37,418 bases of DNA from a virus. Where the stretch lies: the IMG/VR virus record IMGVR_UViG_3300020437_000020, positions 1 through 37,418 of that record; one strand, written 5' to 3'. The notes below the pieces were generated by a model. The model searched no databases. It had not been told where the DNA came from and was given only the letters and a program-made list of their open reading frames with translations. Positions 1 to 6,275 of the stretch are shown one piece after another; within the stretch, counting starts at the first letter, position 1; each line of letters opens with the position of its first letter. The position numbers and the translations under genes are program-made.

Positions 1-142
1 GGTTAAGGTGATGAGACACAGGTGGTGCTGCTCCGAAAGGAGAACCGATCAACCAATCGGGTCTCAGGCAATAACGTATTTTACTTCTGTAGTAATGCCC
101 GTTATTTGTTGGTACACAGGAATCCAACCTCCCTCTTTTTTT
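1..142 (+). ncRNA. Candidate structured non-coding RNA (5' end outside window)
   Basis: This stretch can fold into a chain of stems. A closing stem pairs 12-17 with 61-66 and encloses two hairpins: 31-34/39-42 with a GAAA tetraloop, and 45-49/56-60. A second domain pairs 70-76 with 100-106 (7 bp) around an inner hairpin 81-85/91-95. A last stem, 108-112/124-128, is followed by a run of seven T at 136-142, as in an intrinsic terminator. GGTT at 1-4 could also pair with AACC at 126-129 as an outer stem continuing left of the window. I do not recognise an RNA family. Strand is inferred from the T-run and from all genes being on the plus strand. A 53-codon frame runs through it but looks spurious. 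Confidence 0.45.
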
Positions 143-160
143 ATTATGGTTTGTTTTCGT

Positions 161-184
161 AGGGTGGTATGACCACCCTTTTTT
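161..184 (+). terminator. Rho-independent terminator
   Basis: A perfect 8-bp stem pairs AGGGTGGT (161-168) with ACCACCCT (172-179) across a 3-base loop, followed by six T (179-184 region). It ends upstream transcription, including any RNA from 1-142. The next gene starts only seven bases later and has no visible Shine-Dalgarno sequence, so read-through or leaderless translation is likely for it. Confidence 0.85.
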
Positions 185-190
185 AATGCT

Positions 191-925
191 ATGAAGAAAT
201 TTATTTTTGATGTAGACGGAACTTTAACAGAAAGTCGTAAACAAATAGATGAGGAATTCTCTACAGAGTTTCTTAAATTTTGTTGTACTTATGATACTTA
301 CTTGGTTACAGGAAGTGATCGTAAAAAAACTATTGATCAGGTAGGATTGGATATTTACAATAGATGTAGGAGAGTTTTTCAATGTTCTGGAGCAGACATA
401 TACGTTAGAAATAAGAATGTTTACAGATCATCATGGCAACCACCAAGAGATTTAGTTAATTTTCTTAGTGATGAATTAGATTACAGTACGTTTCCATATA
501 AAACAGGTAATCATATCGAACATAGACCTGGTGGAATAAACTTTAGTATTATTGGAAGGGGTGAGAATAGTATGGAACATAGAAAGGATTATGTAAAATG
601 GGATAAAGAACGTGATGAAAGAGTTTTAATTGCAGATAGAATTATAAATCAGTTCCCTCATTTAAATATTCAGATAGGTGGACAAACAGGATTAGATATA
701 TCAGATAATGATAAGAGCCAGATATTAAAATTTTTTAGTCCTTTTGATGAAATACATTTCTTTGGTGATATGATGAAGCAAGGACAGAATGATTATCCTT
801 TAGCAGAAGCATTAAGGGAATGGGGCGGTTATCCGCACTGTGTTAAAAACTGGGAGGATACCCGAACCGAACTTAGAAAATATGTGGAACTTGACACAAT
901 CCCAAAGAAAGTGTATACTAAATAA
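191..925 (+). CDS. Phosphomannomutase-like HAD-superfamily enzyme
   Basis: The 244-residue protein matches eukaryotic-type phosphomannomutase (HAD subclass IIB), which interconverts mannose-6-phosphate and mannose-1-phosphate. HAD motif I is DVDGT with nucleophile D7 and acid D9. The cap domain carries the PMM-like IGRGENS stretch near 121-127 and IGGQ at 162-165. Motif IV is FGD at 191-193 followed by ND at 200-201, placed as in human PMM2. Family length is about 245-250, so the gene looks complete. It stands alone behind a terminator. With the epimerase and cytidylyltransferase at 2439-3792 it suggests sugar-nucleotide chemistry, for example host or virion glycan modification (inference). 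Sugar specificity is not proven, and another HAD sugar phosphatase is the alternative. Confidence 0.72.
   Translation: MKKFIFDVDGTLTESRKQIDEEFSTEFLKFCCTYDTYLVTGSDRKKTIDQVGLDIYNRCRRVFQCSGADIYVRNKNVYRSSWQPPRDLVNFLSDELDYSTFPYKTGNHIEHRPGGINFSIIGRGENSMEHRKDYVKWDKERDERVLIADRIINQFPHLNIQIGGQTGLDISDNDKSQILKFFSPFDEIHFFGDMMKQGQNDYPLAEALREWGGYPHCVKNWEDTRTELRKYVELDTIPKKVYTK
891..919 (+). promoter_or_regulatory. Sigma-70-type promoter, with overlapping late-type element
   Basis: TTGACA at 891-896, a 17-nt spacer and TATACT at 914-919 form a near-consensus promoter inside the 3' end of the phosphomannomutase gene. Initiation would fall at about 926, immediately after that gene's stop. A CTAAATA late-type motif overlaps at 918-924, so both early (host sigma) and late (gp55) initiation are possible here. 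It would drive the folded leader and the small exported protein at 1034. Confidence 0.7.
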
Positions 926-1033
926 CATTACAACGGGATCGAAAGATCGTGCCCCTGCGTATAAAAGACACCCATGTCGGGGTAGTCTAACATCCGCAGG
1001 TTTTTTAGTATCTGCGAGACAATAAAAAAACAA
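926..1033 (+). promoter_or_regulatory. Folded 5' leader, possible attenuator/riboswitch-like element
   Basis: This 108-nt leader lies between a near-consensus promoter and the gene at 1034. A GATC-GAAA-GATC hairpin (937-948) is followed by stem CCTGCG 954-959 / CGCAGG 995-1000. That stem encloses an imperfect hairpin (966-973 with 980-988, one bulged A) and is followed by six T at 1001-1006, terminator style. CGCAG (995-999) can alternatively pair with a second CTGCG at 1012-1016. The two pairings exclude each other, which is typical of attenuators and riboswitches. No known ligand class is recognised. The regulatory role is inferred; the alternative pairing is directly visible. Confidence 0.45.
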
Positions 1034-1390
1034 ATGATCAAATCAACAATCGCTGCAGTAGCAGCATCTCCATTCCTATTCGCTGGTGCAGCTTTTGCTG
1101 GTCCATATGTGAATTTAGAAGCAACAGGTTCTTATCCTGATGGTGCATATACATCTGGCGGACTAGAAGCAGTAGTTGGATATGAAGGAGAAACAGCAAA
1201 CGGAATCGGTTGGTATGTATCTGGTGGTCCTACAGTGACTCATACAGAAGCAACTGATGAGTTCGGAGACGTTGAACTAATAGGATACCTTGGTGGTTCT
1301 TATGATAAGTTCTACGGTGAAATCTCTGGAGTAACTGCAGAAGACGATATTGACTGGTCTGCGAAAGCAGGTGTGAAGTTCACATTCTAA
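1034..1390 (+). CDS. Small exported beta-barrel-like protein, unknown function
   Basis: The 118-residue product starts with a clear signal peptide: K3, a hydrophobic run, and an AFA cleavage site after A22. The mature part of about 96 residues alternates polar and hydrophobic residues, is rich in Gly, Tyr and Thr, and ends KFTF. A C-terminal Phe is typical of outer-membrane beta-strands. This suggests a small outer-membrane or periplasmic protein delivered to the host envelope. A virion role is less likely because of the signal peptide. The gene has its own promoter, a structured leader and a downstream terminator, so it is a monocistronic unit. Function is not recognised. Confidence 0.7.
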   Translation: MIKSTIAAVAASPFLFAGAAFAGPYVNLEATGSYPDGAYTSGGLEAVVGYEGETANGIGWYVSGGPTVTHTEATDEFGDVELIGYLGGSYDKFYGEISGVTAEDDIDWSAKAGVKFTF

Positions 1391-1425
1391 GTCAGTAGAC
1401 AATAATTCATCTAGATGTTATAATT

Positions 1426-1450
1426 GGGGTGCGACGGCACCCCTTTTTTT
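1426..1450 (+). terminator. Rho-independent terminator
   Basis: The 7-bp stem GGGGTGC (1426-1432) / GCACCCC (1437-1443), with loop GACG, is followed by seven T (1444-1450). It closes the single-gene unit at 1034-1390 and insulates it from the late promoter that follows. Confidence 0.9.
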
Positions 1451-1452
1451 AT

Positions 1453-1459
1453 CTAAATA
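1453..1459 (+). promoter_or_regulatory. Late promoter (CTAAATA)
   Basis: CTAAATA lies 15 bases ahead of the tail-tube-family gene and just after a terminator. It matches the variant of the T4 late -10 element (TATAAATA) reported for marine cyanophages. Late genes are read by host RNA polymerase carrying gp55, which is encoded at 5799-6275. Confidence 0.6.
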
Positions 1460-1474
1460 CAAATAAAAGGCAAA

Positions 1475-2014
1475 ATGTCTACGAATCGTTTTTACGCGAA
1501 AGAAATACAGAATAGGAATTATTTGTCCCCAGTAGGGTTTAAGTTTGCACTGACAAAATACCCTAAAGTTTCTTTCCTAGCAAATAGAGCACAAATTCCA
1601 AGTATCACTGCGGGTACTGCTATCCAACCATCCTACCTCAAGGATGTTAATGTACCTGGTGATAAACTAGTATACGATGATTTCCAATTAACATTCATTG
1701 TAGATGAGAATATGGAAAATTATATGAGTATTCATAATTGGTTAGTTGGATTAACATATCCAGAATCAGTACAACAATTTACTGATCAGATTGCTGGTGA
1801 TATGAAAAATCAATTTAGTGAAGGAACTTTACTTATCCTTAACAGTAGTTTCCAAACTCAGACACAGGTTAAGTTTAGAGAGTTATTCCCAATATCATTA
1901 ACTCCTCTTGAGTTCTTAGCTGATGAAACCGAAACAAACTACTTTACAGCAACAGCATCTTTCAAGTATACTATTTACAATATATTCGCAGCAGACGGTA
2001 GAACTCCTTTATGA
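1475..2014 (+). CDS. Tail tube family protein (T4 gp19/gp54-like)
   Basis: The 179-residue protein has the style of the T4 gp19 tail-tube family: an N-terminal region with ALTKYPKV, a central VYDDFQLTFIVDEN strand pair (about 66-79), the helix NYMSIHNWLVGL (82-93), and a C-terminal FKYTIYNI strand. gp19-type proteins polymerise as hexameric rings inside the contractile sheath; gp54 and gp48 are longer paralogues that start and cap the tube. At this length it fits the tube or a tube-initiator variant. It sits directly behind a late promoter, as a structural gene should, and overlaps uvsY by four bases. The family call is reasonably safe. Which tube component it is remains open. Confidence 0.65.
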   Translation: MSTNRFYAKEIQNRNYLSPVGFKFALTKYPKVSFLANRAQIPSITAGTAIQPSYLKDVNVPGDKLVYDDFQLTFIVDENMENYMSIHNWLVGLTYPESVQQFTDQIAGDMKNQFSEGTLLILNSSFQTQTQVKFRELFPISLTPLEFLADETETNYFTATASFKYTIYNIFAADGRTPL

Positions 2015-2439
2015 ATCTAAGTGACATTGAAAAGATGTGGGAAAAAGACTCCCGTATCGATCCAGATAATTTACATACAGAATCTCAAAATATTCCTTCT
2101 CTACATGCGAAGTATCATCAACTTCACAATCAATTTGTGCAACTAAAAATTCAGGCAAAGACTAGTTATGATAATATCTACTTAGAACGTAACCTTTATT
2201 ATTCAGGAAAGGCAGAACCAGAAGTCTATGAGAAAGAACCTTTCCCATATAAAGTTAGAGATAAAGAAGCAATGGACAGATATATGAGAGCAGATGATAA
2301 AGTTGCTCTTGCACAACAGAAACTATCTCTCTACGAAATGATCATTAAATACCTTGAGGATATTATTAAATGTATTCACAATAGAAGTTTTCATATTAAC
2401 AATGCTATTGAGTGGCACAAATTCCAAGGAGGATTTTGA
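2011..2439 (+). CDS. uvsY: UvsY recombination mediator
   Basis: UvsY loads the UvsX recombinase onto single-stranded DNA coated with gp32. The 142-residue length agrees with T4 UvsY (137). The start MNLSDIEKMW and end NAIEWHKF are the characteristic family termini, and the middle (about 71-90) has the conserved EPFPYKVRDKEA type segment. The protein is mostly helical, with high Lys and Glu. It overlaps the tail-tube gene by four bases (ATGA) and the epimerase by one, so it sits in a tightly coupled operon. In T4, uvsY and uvsW are adjacent; here two sugar-type enzyme genes have been inserted between them. Confidence 0.92.
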   Translation: MNLSDIEKMWEKDSRIDPDNLHTESQNIPSLHAKYHQLHNQFVQLKIQAKTSYDNIYLERNLYYSGKAEPEVYEKEPFPYKVRDKEAMDRYMRADDKVALAQQKLSLYEMIIKYLEDIIKCIHNRSFHINNAIEWHKFQGGF

Positions 2440-3344
2440 TGACAACTAGTTTAGTTACTGGCGGTGCAGGATTTATAGGATCTAATTTAGTAGATAAACT
2501 AATAGAACTTGGACATAAAGTTATCGTTATCGATAATGAATATTCTGATGCCCATGATCATTTTTACTATAATGACAAAGCACATTATGTAAAACAAGAT
2601 ATTTGTAGTTATCAACGTACTAGAATTTTTTATCATGATGTAGATTATGTGTTTCACATTGCAGCAGAAGCACGTATACAACCCGCTGTTGAAAATCCCC
2701 TTAATGCAGTTAGAATCAATGCTCTAGGTACAGCAACTGTTCTTCAGTGTGCTCGTGAAGCAGGTGTCAAAAAAGTAATGTATTCTTCTACGTCTTCTGC
2801 ATATGGTCTTGCCAATGAATCACCTAATGTAGAAACACAACCTAATGACTGTTTGAATCCATACTCAGTCTCTAAAGTTGCAGGAGAAAATCTATGTAAG
2901 ATGTATACTGAACTCTTTGATCTTCCTACTGTCATCTTCAGATACTTTAATGTATATGGTGAGAGACAACCATTAAGAGGACAATATGTACCAGTGGTTG
3001 GTATATTTTTAAGACAACTTGCAGCAGGTGAACCACTTACTATTTGTGGTGATGGAGAACAACGTAGGGACTTTGTACATGTCAGTGATGTTTGTAATGC
3101 AAATATAATGGCAGCAATATCAAATCCTGATGAGGATGCTTATGGTCAGATATATAATATTGGTTGTGGTGTAAACTATTCAATCAATCAGATTGCTAAT
3201 ATGATTTCTGATAATCAGGTTACTCTTCCAGGTCGACCTGGTGAGTGTAGAGTTACCCAAGCAAATACTGATAAGGTAAGAAAAACCTTTGGTTGGAAAC
3301 CACAAGTAGATCTTGAAGAATGGATTTTATCTAATGTTTTTTGA
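2439..3344 (+). CDS. NAD-dependent sugar-nucleotide epimerase/dehydratase
   Basis: The 301-residue extended-SDR enzyme acts on a nucleotide sugar, in the style of UDP-glucose 4-epimerase. The NAD-binding glycine motif GGAGFIG is at 8-14. The catalytic Ser/Thr cluster STSSAYG (117-123) is followed by Y142xxxK146, and RYFNVYG (168-174) is the usual substrate-side motif. The ATG at 2439 overlaps the uvsY stop (TGATGA) and has a full AAGGAGG at 2426-2432. A frame upstream is open but would have no such signal. It overlaps the following cytidylyltransferase. Substrate is not determinable; glycan or LPS modification is the likely field (inference). Confidence 0.88.
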   Translation: MTTSLVTGGAGFIGSNLVDKLIELGHKVIVIDNEYSDAHDHFYYNDKAHYVKQDICSYQRTRIFYHDVDYVFHIAAEARIQPAVENPLNAVRINALGTATVLQCAREAGVKKVMYSSTSSAYGLANESPNVETQPNDCLNPYSVSKVAGENLCKMYTELFDLPTVIFRYFNVYGERQPLRGQYVPVVGIFLRQLAAGEPLTICGDGEQRRDFVHVSDVCNANIMAAISNPDEDAYGQIYNIGCGVNYSINQIANMISDNQVTLPGRPGECRVTQANTDKVRKTFGWKPQVDLEEWILSNVF

Positions 3345-3792
3345 AAAATTGAGTTTGGTTACGGGTGGGTTTGATCCTATCCACAGTGGACATATAAGAT
3401 ATTTTGAGAGAGCAAAGGATCTTTCAAACTATCTAGTGGTTGGTTTGAATGGAGATCCTTGGTTAAAAAGAAAGAAAGGTCAATACTTTCAATGTTGGAC
3501 TGAGAGAGCAGAGATTGTCAGGAATTTAAGTATGGTTGATGCTGTTGTATCTTGGGATGATGAAGATGATAGTGCCTGTGGTGCAATTGAAAAATGTTTA
3601 GATATTGCTGATACCGTTATCTTTTGTAATGGTGGTGATAGAGGTAAATTTAATACACCAGAAACTGATAAGTATGGTGGAAATCCACGAGTACAATTTG
3701 AATTTGGTATTGGTGGAGAAGAAAAAATGAATAGTAGTTCATGGATTCTTCATGATTATTTTGAGAGACAACGTAAGATACTAGGCATATAA
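3334..3792 (+). CDS. Cytidylyltransferase-like nucleotidyltransferase
   Basis: The 152-residue protein is of the HIGH-motif nucleotidyltransferase superfamily (TagD/RfaE-C type). These enzymes transfer a nucleotide from CTP or ATP to a phosphorylated sugar or polyol. GGFDPIHSGH at 11-20 holds the catalytic HxGH; a TERAEIV segment near 60 is the family's conserved helix. The frame opens upstream at a TTG, but ATG 3334 gives a normal N-terminus and an 11-base overlap with the epimerase. Together the two look like one small sugar-activation module. No partner kinase is visible, so the true substrate is unknown. Confidence 0.75.
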   Translation: MFFEKLSLVTGGFDPIHSGHIRYFERAKDLSNYLVVGLNGDPWLKRKKGQYFQCWTERAEIVRNLSMVDAVVSWDDEDDSACGAIEKCLDIADTVIFCNGGDRGKFNTPETDKYGGNPRVQFEFGIGGEEKMNSSSWILHDYFERQRKILGI

Positions 3793-3799
3793 GACCCCT

Positions 3800-3806
3800 C
3801 TAAATA
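3800..3806 (+). promoter_or_regulatory. Late-type promoter upstream of uvsW
   Basis: CTAAATA lies 22 bases before the chosen uvsW start, in the short gap after the cytidylyltransferase stop. It matches the late-promoter core seen at 1453 and 12892. T4 uvsW is itself a late gene, which supports this reading. Confidence 0.5.
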
Positions 3807-3827
3807 ACCATAGGTGACATGTGGATT

Positions 3828-5288
3828 ATGTCAAACTTGGTTATTAAAAAGAAGAACGAAGTATTTTTAGAGATACTTGCCGAACCACACGTCTGTCATG
3901 AACTGTCAGATCATTTTACTTTTGAGGTTCCTGGTGCAAAGTTCATGCCTCAGTATAGAAGTAAGTACTGGGACGGAAAGATTAGACTGTTTGATTCTAG
4001 AAAAAATCAAATTTACGTTGGGTTGCTTGATAAACTGGTAAGTTTCTGTAAGAATTATGAATACGAATATGAATTTTTAAATAACAAATACTATGGTACT
4101 CCCTTTGAAGTCAATGAGAATATCTCATATGAGGGTGTCAAGGATTACGTAACATCAATATCAAAGTATAAACCTAGAGACTATCAGATTGATGGCATAT
4201 ATGATGCCTTAAAACATAATCGTAAACTATTGATAGCTCCAACTGCTTCAGGAAAGTCGCTGATGATATACGGGATTGTGCGATATTACGTTGAAAAAAA
4301 GCAAAATACTCTGATTGTTGTTCCAACGACTTCCCTTGTAGAACAAATGTATAAAGACTTTGCGGACTATGGATGGGATGTTGGTTCATATTGTCACAAA
4401 ATATATGCAGGAAAAGAAAGAGAAACAGAGTCTCAGGTTATTATAACCACTTGGCAATCAATTTACAAGTTACCTCGTAAATATTTTGAAAGGTTTTCTG
4501 TAGTGATAGGTGATGAAGCACACCAATTTAAAAGTAAATCACTGATATCTATAATGACAAAACTTGGAAATGCCAAGTATCGTTATGGTTTTACAGGAAC
4601 TCTTGATGGTACACAGACTCATAAGTGGGTGTTAGAAGGTCTTTTCGGACCTTCTTATAAAATTATTCGTACTGACGAATTGATGGAGAAAGGATATCTT
4701 GCCAACTTAGATATTAAAATTGTTCTACTCAAACATCCCCCTAGAAGATTTGAGAACTTTGAAGAAGAAACCCAGTATATTATAAAGCATCAACAAAGAA
4801 ACAACTTTATTAAAAACCTGACATTAGACCTAAAAGGTAATACTTTAGTTCTTTTCAATAGAGTGGAGGATCATGGCATGCCACTTTACGAACTAATAAA
4901 TACTAGTGCACGTAATAAAAAAGTCTTCTTCATCTACGGCGGTGTAAATGTAGAAGATCGTGAGGAAGTAAGAGCAATTGCAGAGAAAGAAAACAATGCT
5001 ATAATAGTTGCTTCTTATGGTACATTTTCAACTGGTATCAATATAAAAAACCTACACAATATAGTGTTTGCTTCTCCTAGCAAGTCTAGAATCAGAAACC
5101 TTCAATCGATCGGAAGGGTGCTAAGGAAAGGAGATAACAAAACCAAGGCAACACTTTATGATCTGGCAGACGACATCAGTTACAAATCAAGAAAAAATTA
5201 TACACTCAATCATATGATTGAAAGAGTTAAGATCTACTCAGAAGAGAATTTTAACTATGATATAGTAAACGTTACTTTAAAAAATTAA
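3828..5288 (+). CDS. uvsW: UvsW recombination DNA/RNA helicase
   Basis: UvsW is an SF2 helicase that unwinds branched DNA and R-loops, and drives the switch from origin-dependent to recombination-dependent replication. The product is 486 residues, close to T4 UvsW (about 500). The N-terminal double-stranded-DNA-binding region carries the family's PGAKFMPQYRSKYWDGKIRL block. Helicase motifs follow: Walker A APTASGKS (137-144), a DEAH box after VVIG, the TGT motif, and QSIGRVLRKG (motif VI). An ATG at 3819 is in frame. I prefer 3828 because MSNL is a typical start and AGGTGA at 3812-3817 is better spaced for it. Confidence 0.93.
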   Translation: MSNLVIKKKNEVFLEILAEPHVCHELSDHFTFEVPGAKFMPQYRSKYWDGKIRLFDSRKNQIYVGLLDKLVSFCKNYEYEYEFLNNKYYGTPFEVNENISYEGVKDYVTSISKYKPRDYQIDGIYDALKHNRKLLIAPTASGKSLMIYGIVRYYVEKKQNTLIVVPTTSLVEQMYKDFADYGWDVGSYCHKIYAGKERETESQVIITTWQSIYKLPRKYFERFSVVIGDEAHQFKSKSLISIMTKLGNAKYRYGFTGTLDGTQTHKWVLEGLFGPSYKIIRTDELMEKGYLANLDIKIVLLKHPPRRFENFEEETQYIIKHQQRNNFIKNLTLDLKGNTLVLFNRVEDHGMPLYELINTSARNKKVFFIYGGVNVEDREEVRAIAEKENNAIIVASYGTFSTGINIKNLHNIVFASPSKSRIRNLQSIGRVLRKGDNKTKATLYDLADDISYKSRKNYTLNHMIERVKIYSEENFNYDIVNVTLKN

Positions 5289-5698
5289 TGGATGACACTT
5301 ATTACGCACTTATAAAATTGACGACTGGCGAGGAAATTATCTCTGAGATCTTCACGGATGATAATGAAGAAGACCCGATTATTGCACTAGGGTCTCCTGT
5401 AACAGTTGAAATTACACCAAGATCAAATCATAATGTTTTGAAATTTGAACCTTGGGTAAAGGTTTCATTTGAAGAAACACTGTTTATAAGACTAAGTAAT
5501 GTCATCACTATGACTGAATTACCTGAAACTAATTATTATGTACAGTGCTACAAAGAATATGTCAAGGCAGGTTTCCAAGATATTACACAGCAGAGCGGAC
5601 GTGGTGTAAAACTCAATAGGACAATGGGTTCTCTCGGCACAGTAGATGATGCTAGAAAGATCCTAGAGAAATGTTTAAAACTTAAATTAGATACTTAA
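5288..5698 (+). CDS. Sm-like small protein, cyanophage conserved hypothetical
   Basis: The 136-residue protein of unknown function has an N-terminal strand pattern typical of Sm/LSm-like folds: YALIKLTTGEEIISEI (6-21), a return strand IALGSPVTVEI (about 32-42), then PWVKVSFEETLFIRLSNVITM. Two other products here (20517 and 21056) share the pattern of a short hydrophobic strand, a Gly-Glu turn and a PW or LKKW-type core strand. Sm and Hfq proteins bind RNA, so a role in RNA metabolism is possible but unproven. The gene overlaps the uvsW stop by one base and is the last gene before the gp55 promoter. Confidence 0.5.
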   Translation: MDDTYYALIKLTTGEEIISEIFTDDNEEDPIIALGSPVTVEITPRSNHNVLKFEPWVKVSFEETLFIRLSNVITMTELPETNYYVQCYKEYVKAGFQDITQQSGRGVKLNRTMGSLGTVDDARKILEKCLKLKLDT

Positions 5699-5747
5699 TA
5701 TATCCCTTTGAACCTCCACAAGGTTATTGTACATACATTAAGCACAC

Positions 5748-5776
5748 TTGTCAAGCTTTGATTAAAGTGTTATAAT
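5748..5776 (+). promoter_or_regulatory. Sigma-70-type promoter for the gp55 operon
   Basis: TTGTCA (5748-5753), a 17-nt spacer and a perfect TATAAT (5771-5776) lie in the only sizeable gap of this region. The start would be near 5783, giving a 16-nt leader for the gene at 5799. The host form of RNA polymerase could therefore make the late sigma factor and the genes after it early in infection. Confidence 0.75.
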
Positions 5777-5798
5777 AAATTCATGATAAAAGCAAATA

Positions 5799-6275
5799 AT
5801 GCCCAAAGCTAGATCTGAACATTATGTAAACAATAAAGAACTTTTACATGCTCTAATTGTTTATAAAAACAAAGTAAAAGAAGCACAAGAGAACGAGCAA
5901 CCGAAACCTCGTATCACTAACTATCTTGGTGAGTGCTTCTTGAAGATAGCAACACACTTGTCATATAAACCAAACTTCGTTAACTATATGTTCCGTGAAG
6001 ATATGATATCTGATGGAATTGAAAACTGTGTTCAGTATATTAATAACTTTGATCCAAATAAATCAACAAACCCATTTGCTTATTTTACTCAGATCATTCA
6101 TTACGCTTTCCTAAGACGGATTCAAAAAGAGAAAAAGCAGATGGATATTAAGAATAAGATTCTAGAGAAGACTGGTTACGACGAAGTTTTCAATGTTGAT
6201 GATAATGTTTTGAGCAACAGTAAAAGTGATTATAATTCAATTAAAGATAATGTACAGTATAGATTGAAAAAATGA
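5799..6275 (+). CDS. 55: gp55 sigma factor for late transcription
   Basis: gp55 is the small phage sigma subunit that directs host RNA polymerase to late promoters. Length (158) is near T4 gp55 (185), allowing for the shorter cyanophage forms. A sigma-region-2-like core is visible: NYLGECFLKIATHLSYKP, then GIENCVQYINNFDPNKSTNP and FAYFTQIIHYAFLRRIQKEKK. The aromatic-rich helix is the -10-recognition type. The late promoters CTAAATA/TATAAATA in this window are the expected targets. It is translationally coupled (ATGA) to the halogenase and sits in front of gp47/gp46, as in other cyanophages. Confidence 0.9.
   Translation: MPKARSEHYVNNKELLHALIVYKNKVKEAQENEQPKPRITNYLGECFLKIATHLSYKPNFVNYMFREDMISDGIENCVQYINNFDPNKSTNPFAYFTQIIHYAFLRRIQKEKKQMDIKNKILEKTGYDEVFNVDDNVLSNSKSDYNSIKDNVQYRLKK

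Noticed and set aside
8-38. Hammerhead-ribozyme-like GTGATGAG...CGAAA arrangement
   Set aside because: The essential C of CTGATGA is replaced by G, and no stem III with a proper cleavage triplet can be drawn after the GAAA; the GAAA is better read as a tetraloop.
11-172. 53-codon plus-strand frame across the left-edge RNA
   Set aside because: It is very rich in Cys, Trp and Arg, unlike other genes here, and it coincides with nested RNA stems and runs into the terminator stem.
840-1025. 61-residue plus-strand frame over the phosphomannomutase end and leader
   Set aside because: It overlaps a real gene in another frame and covers the promoter and leader structures; no start signal.
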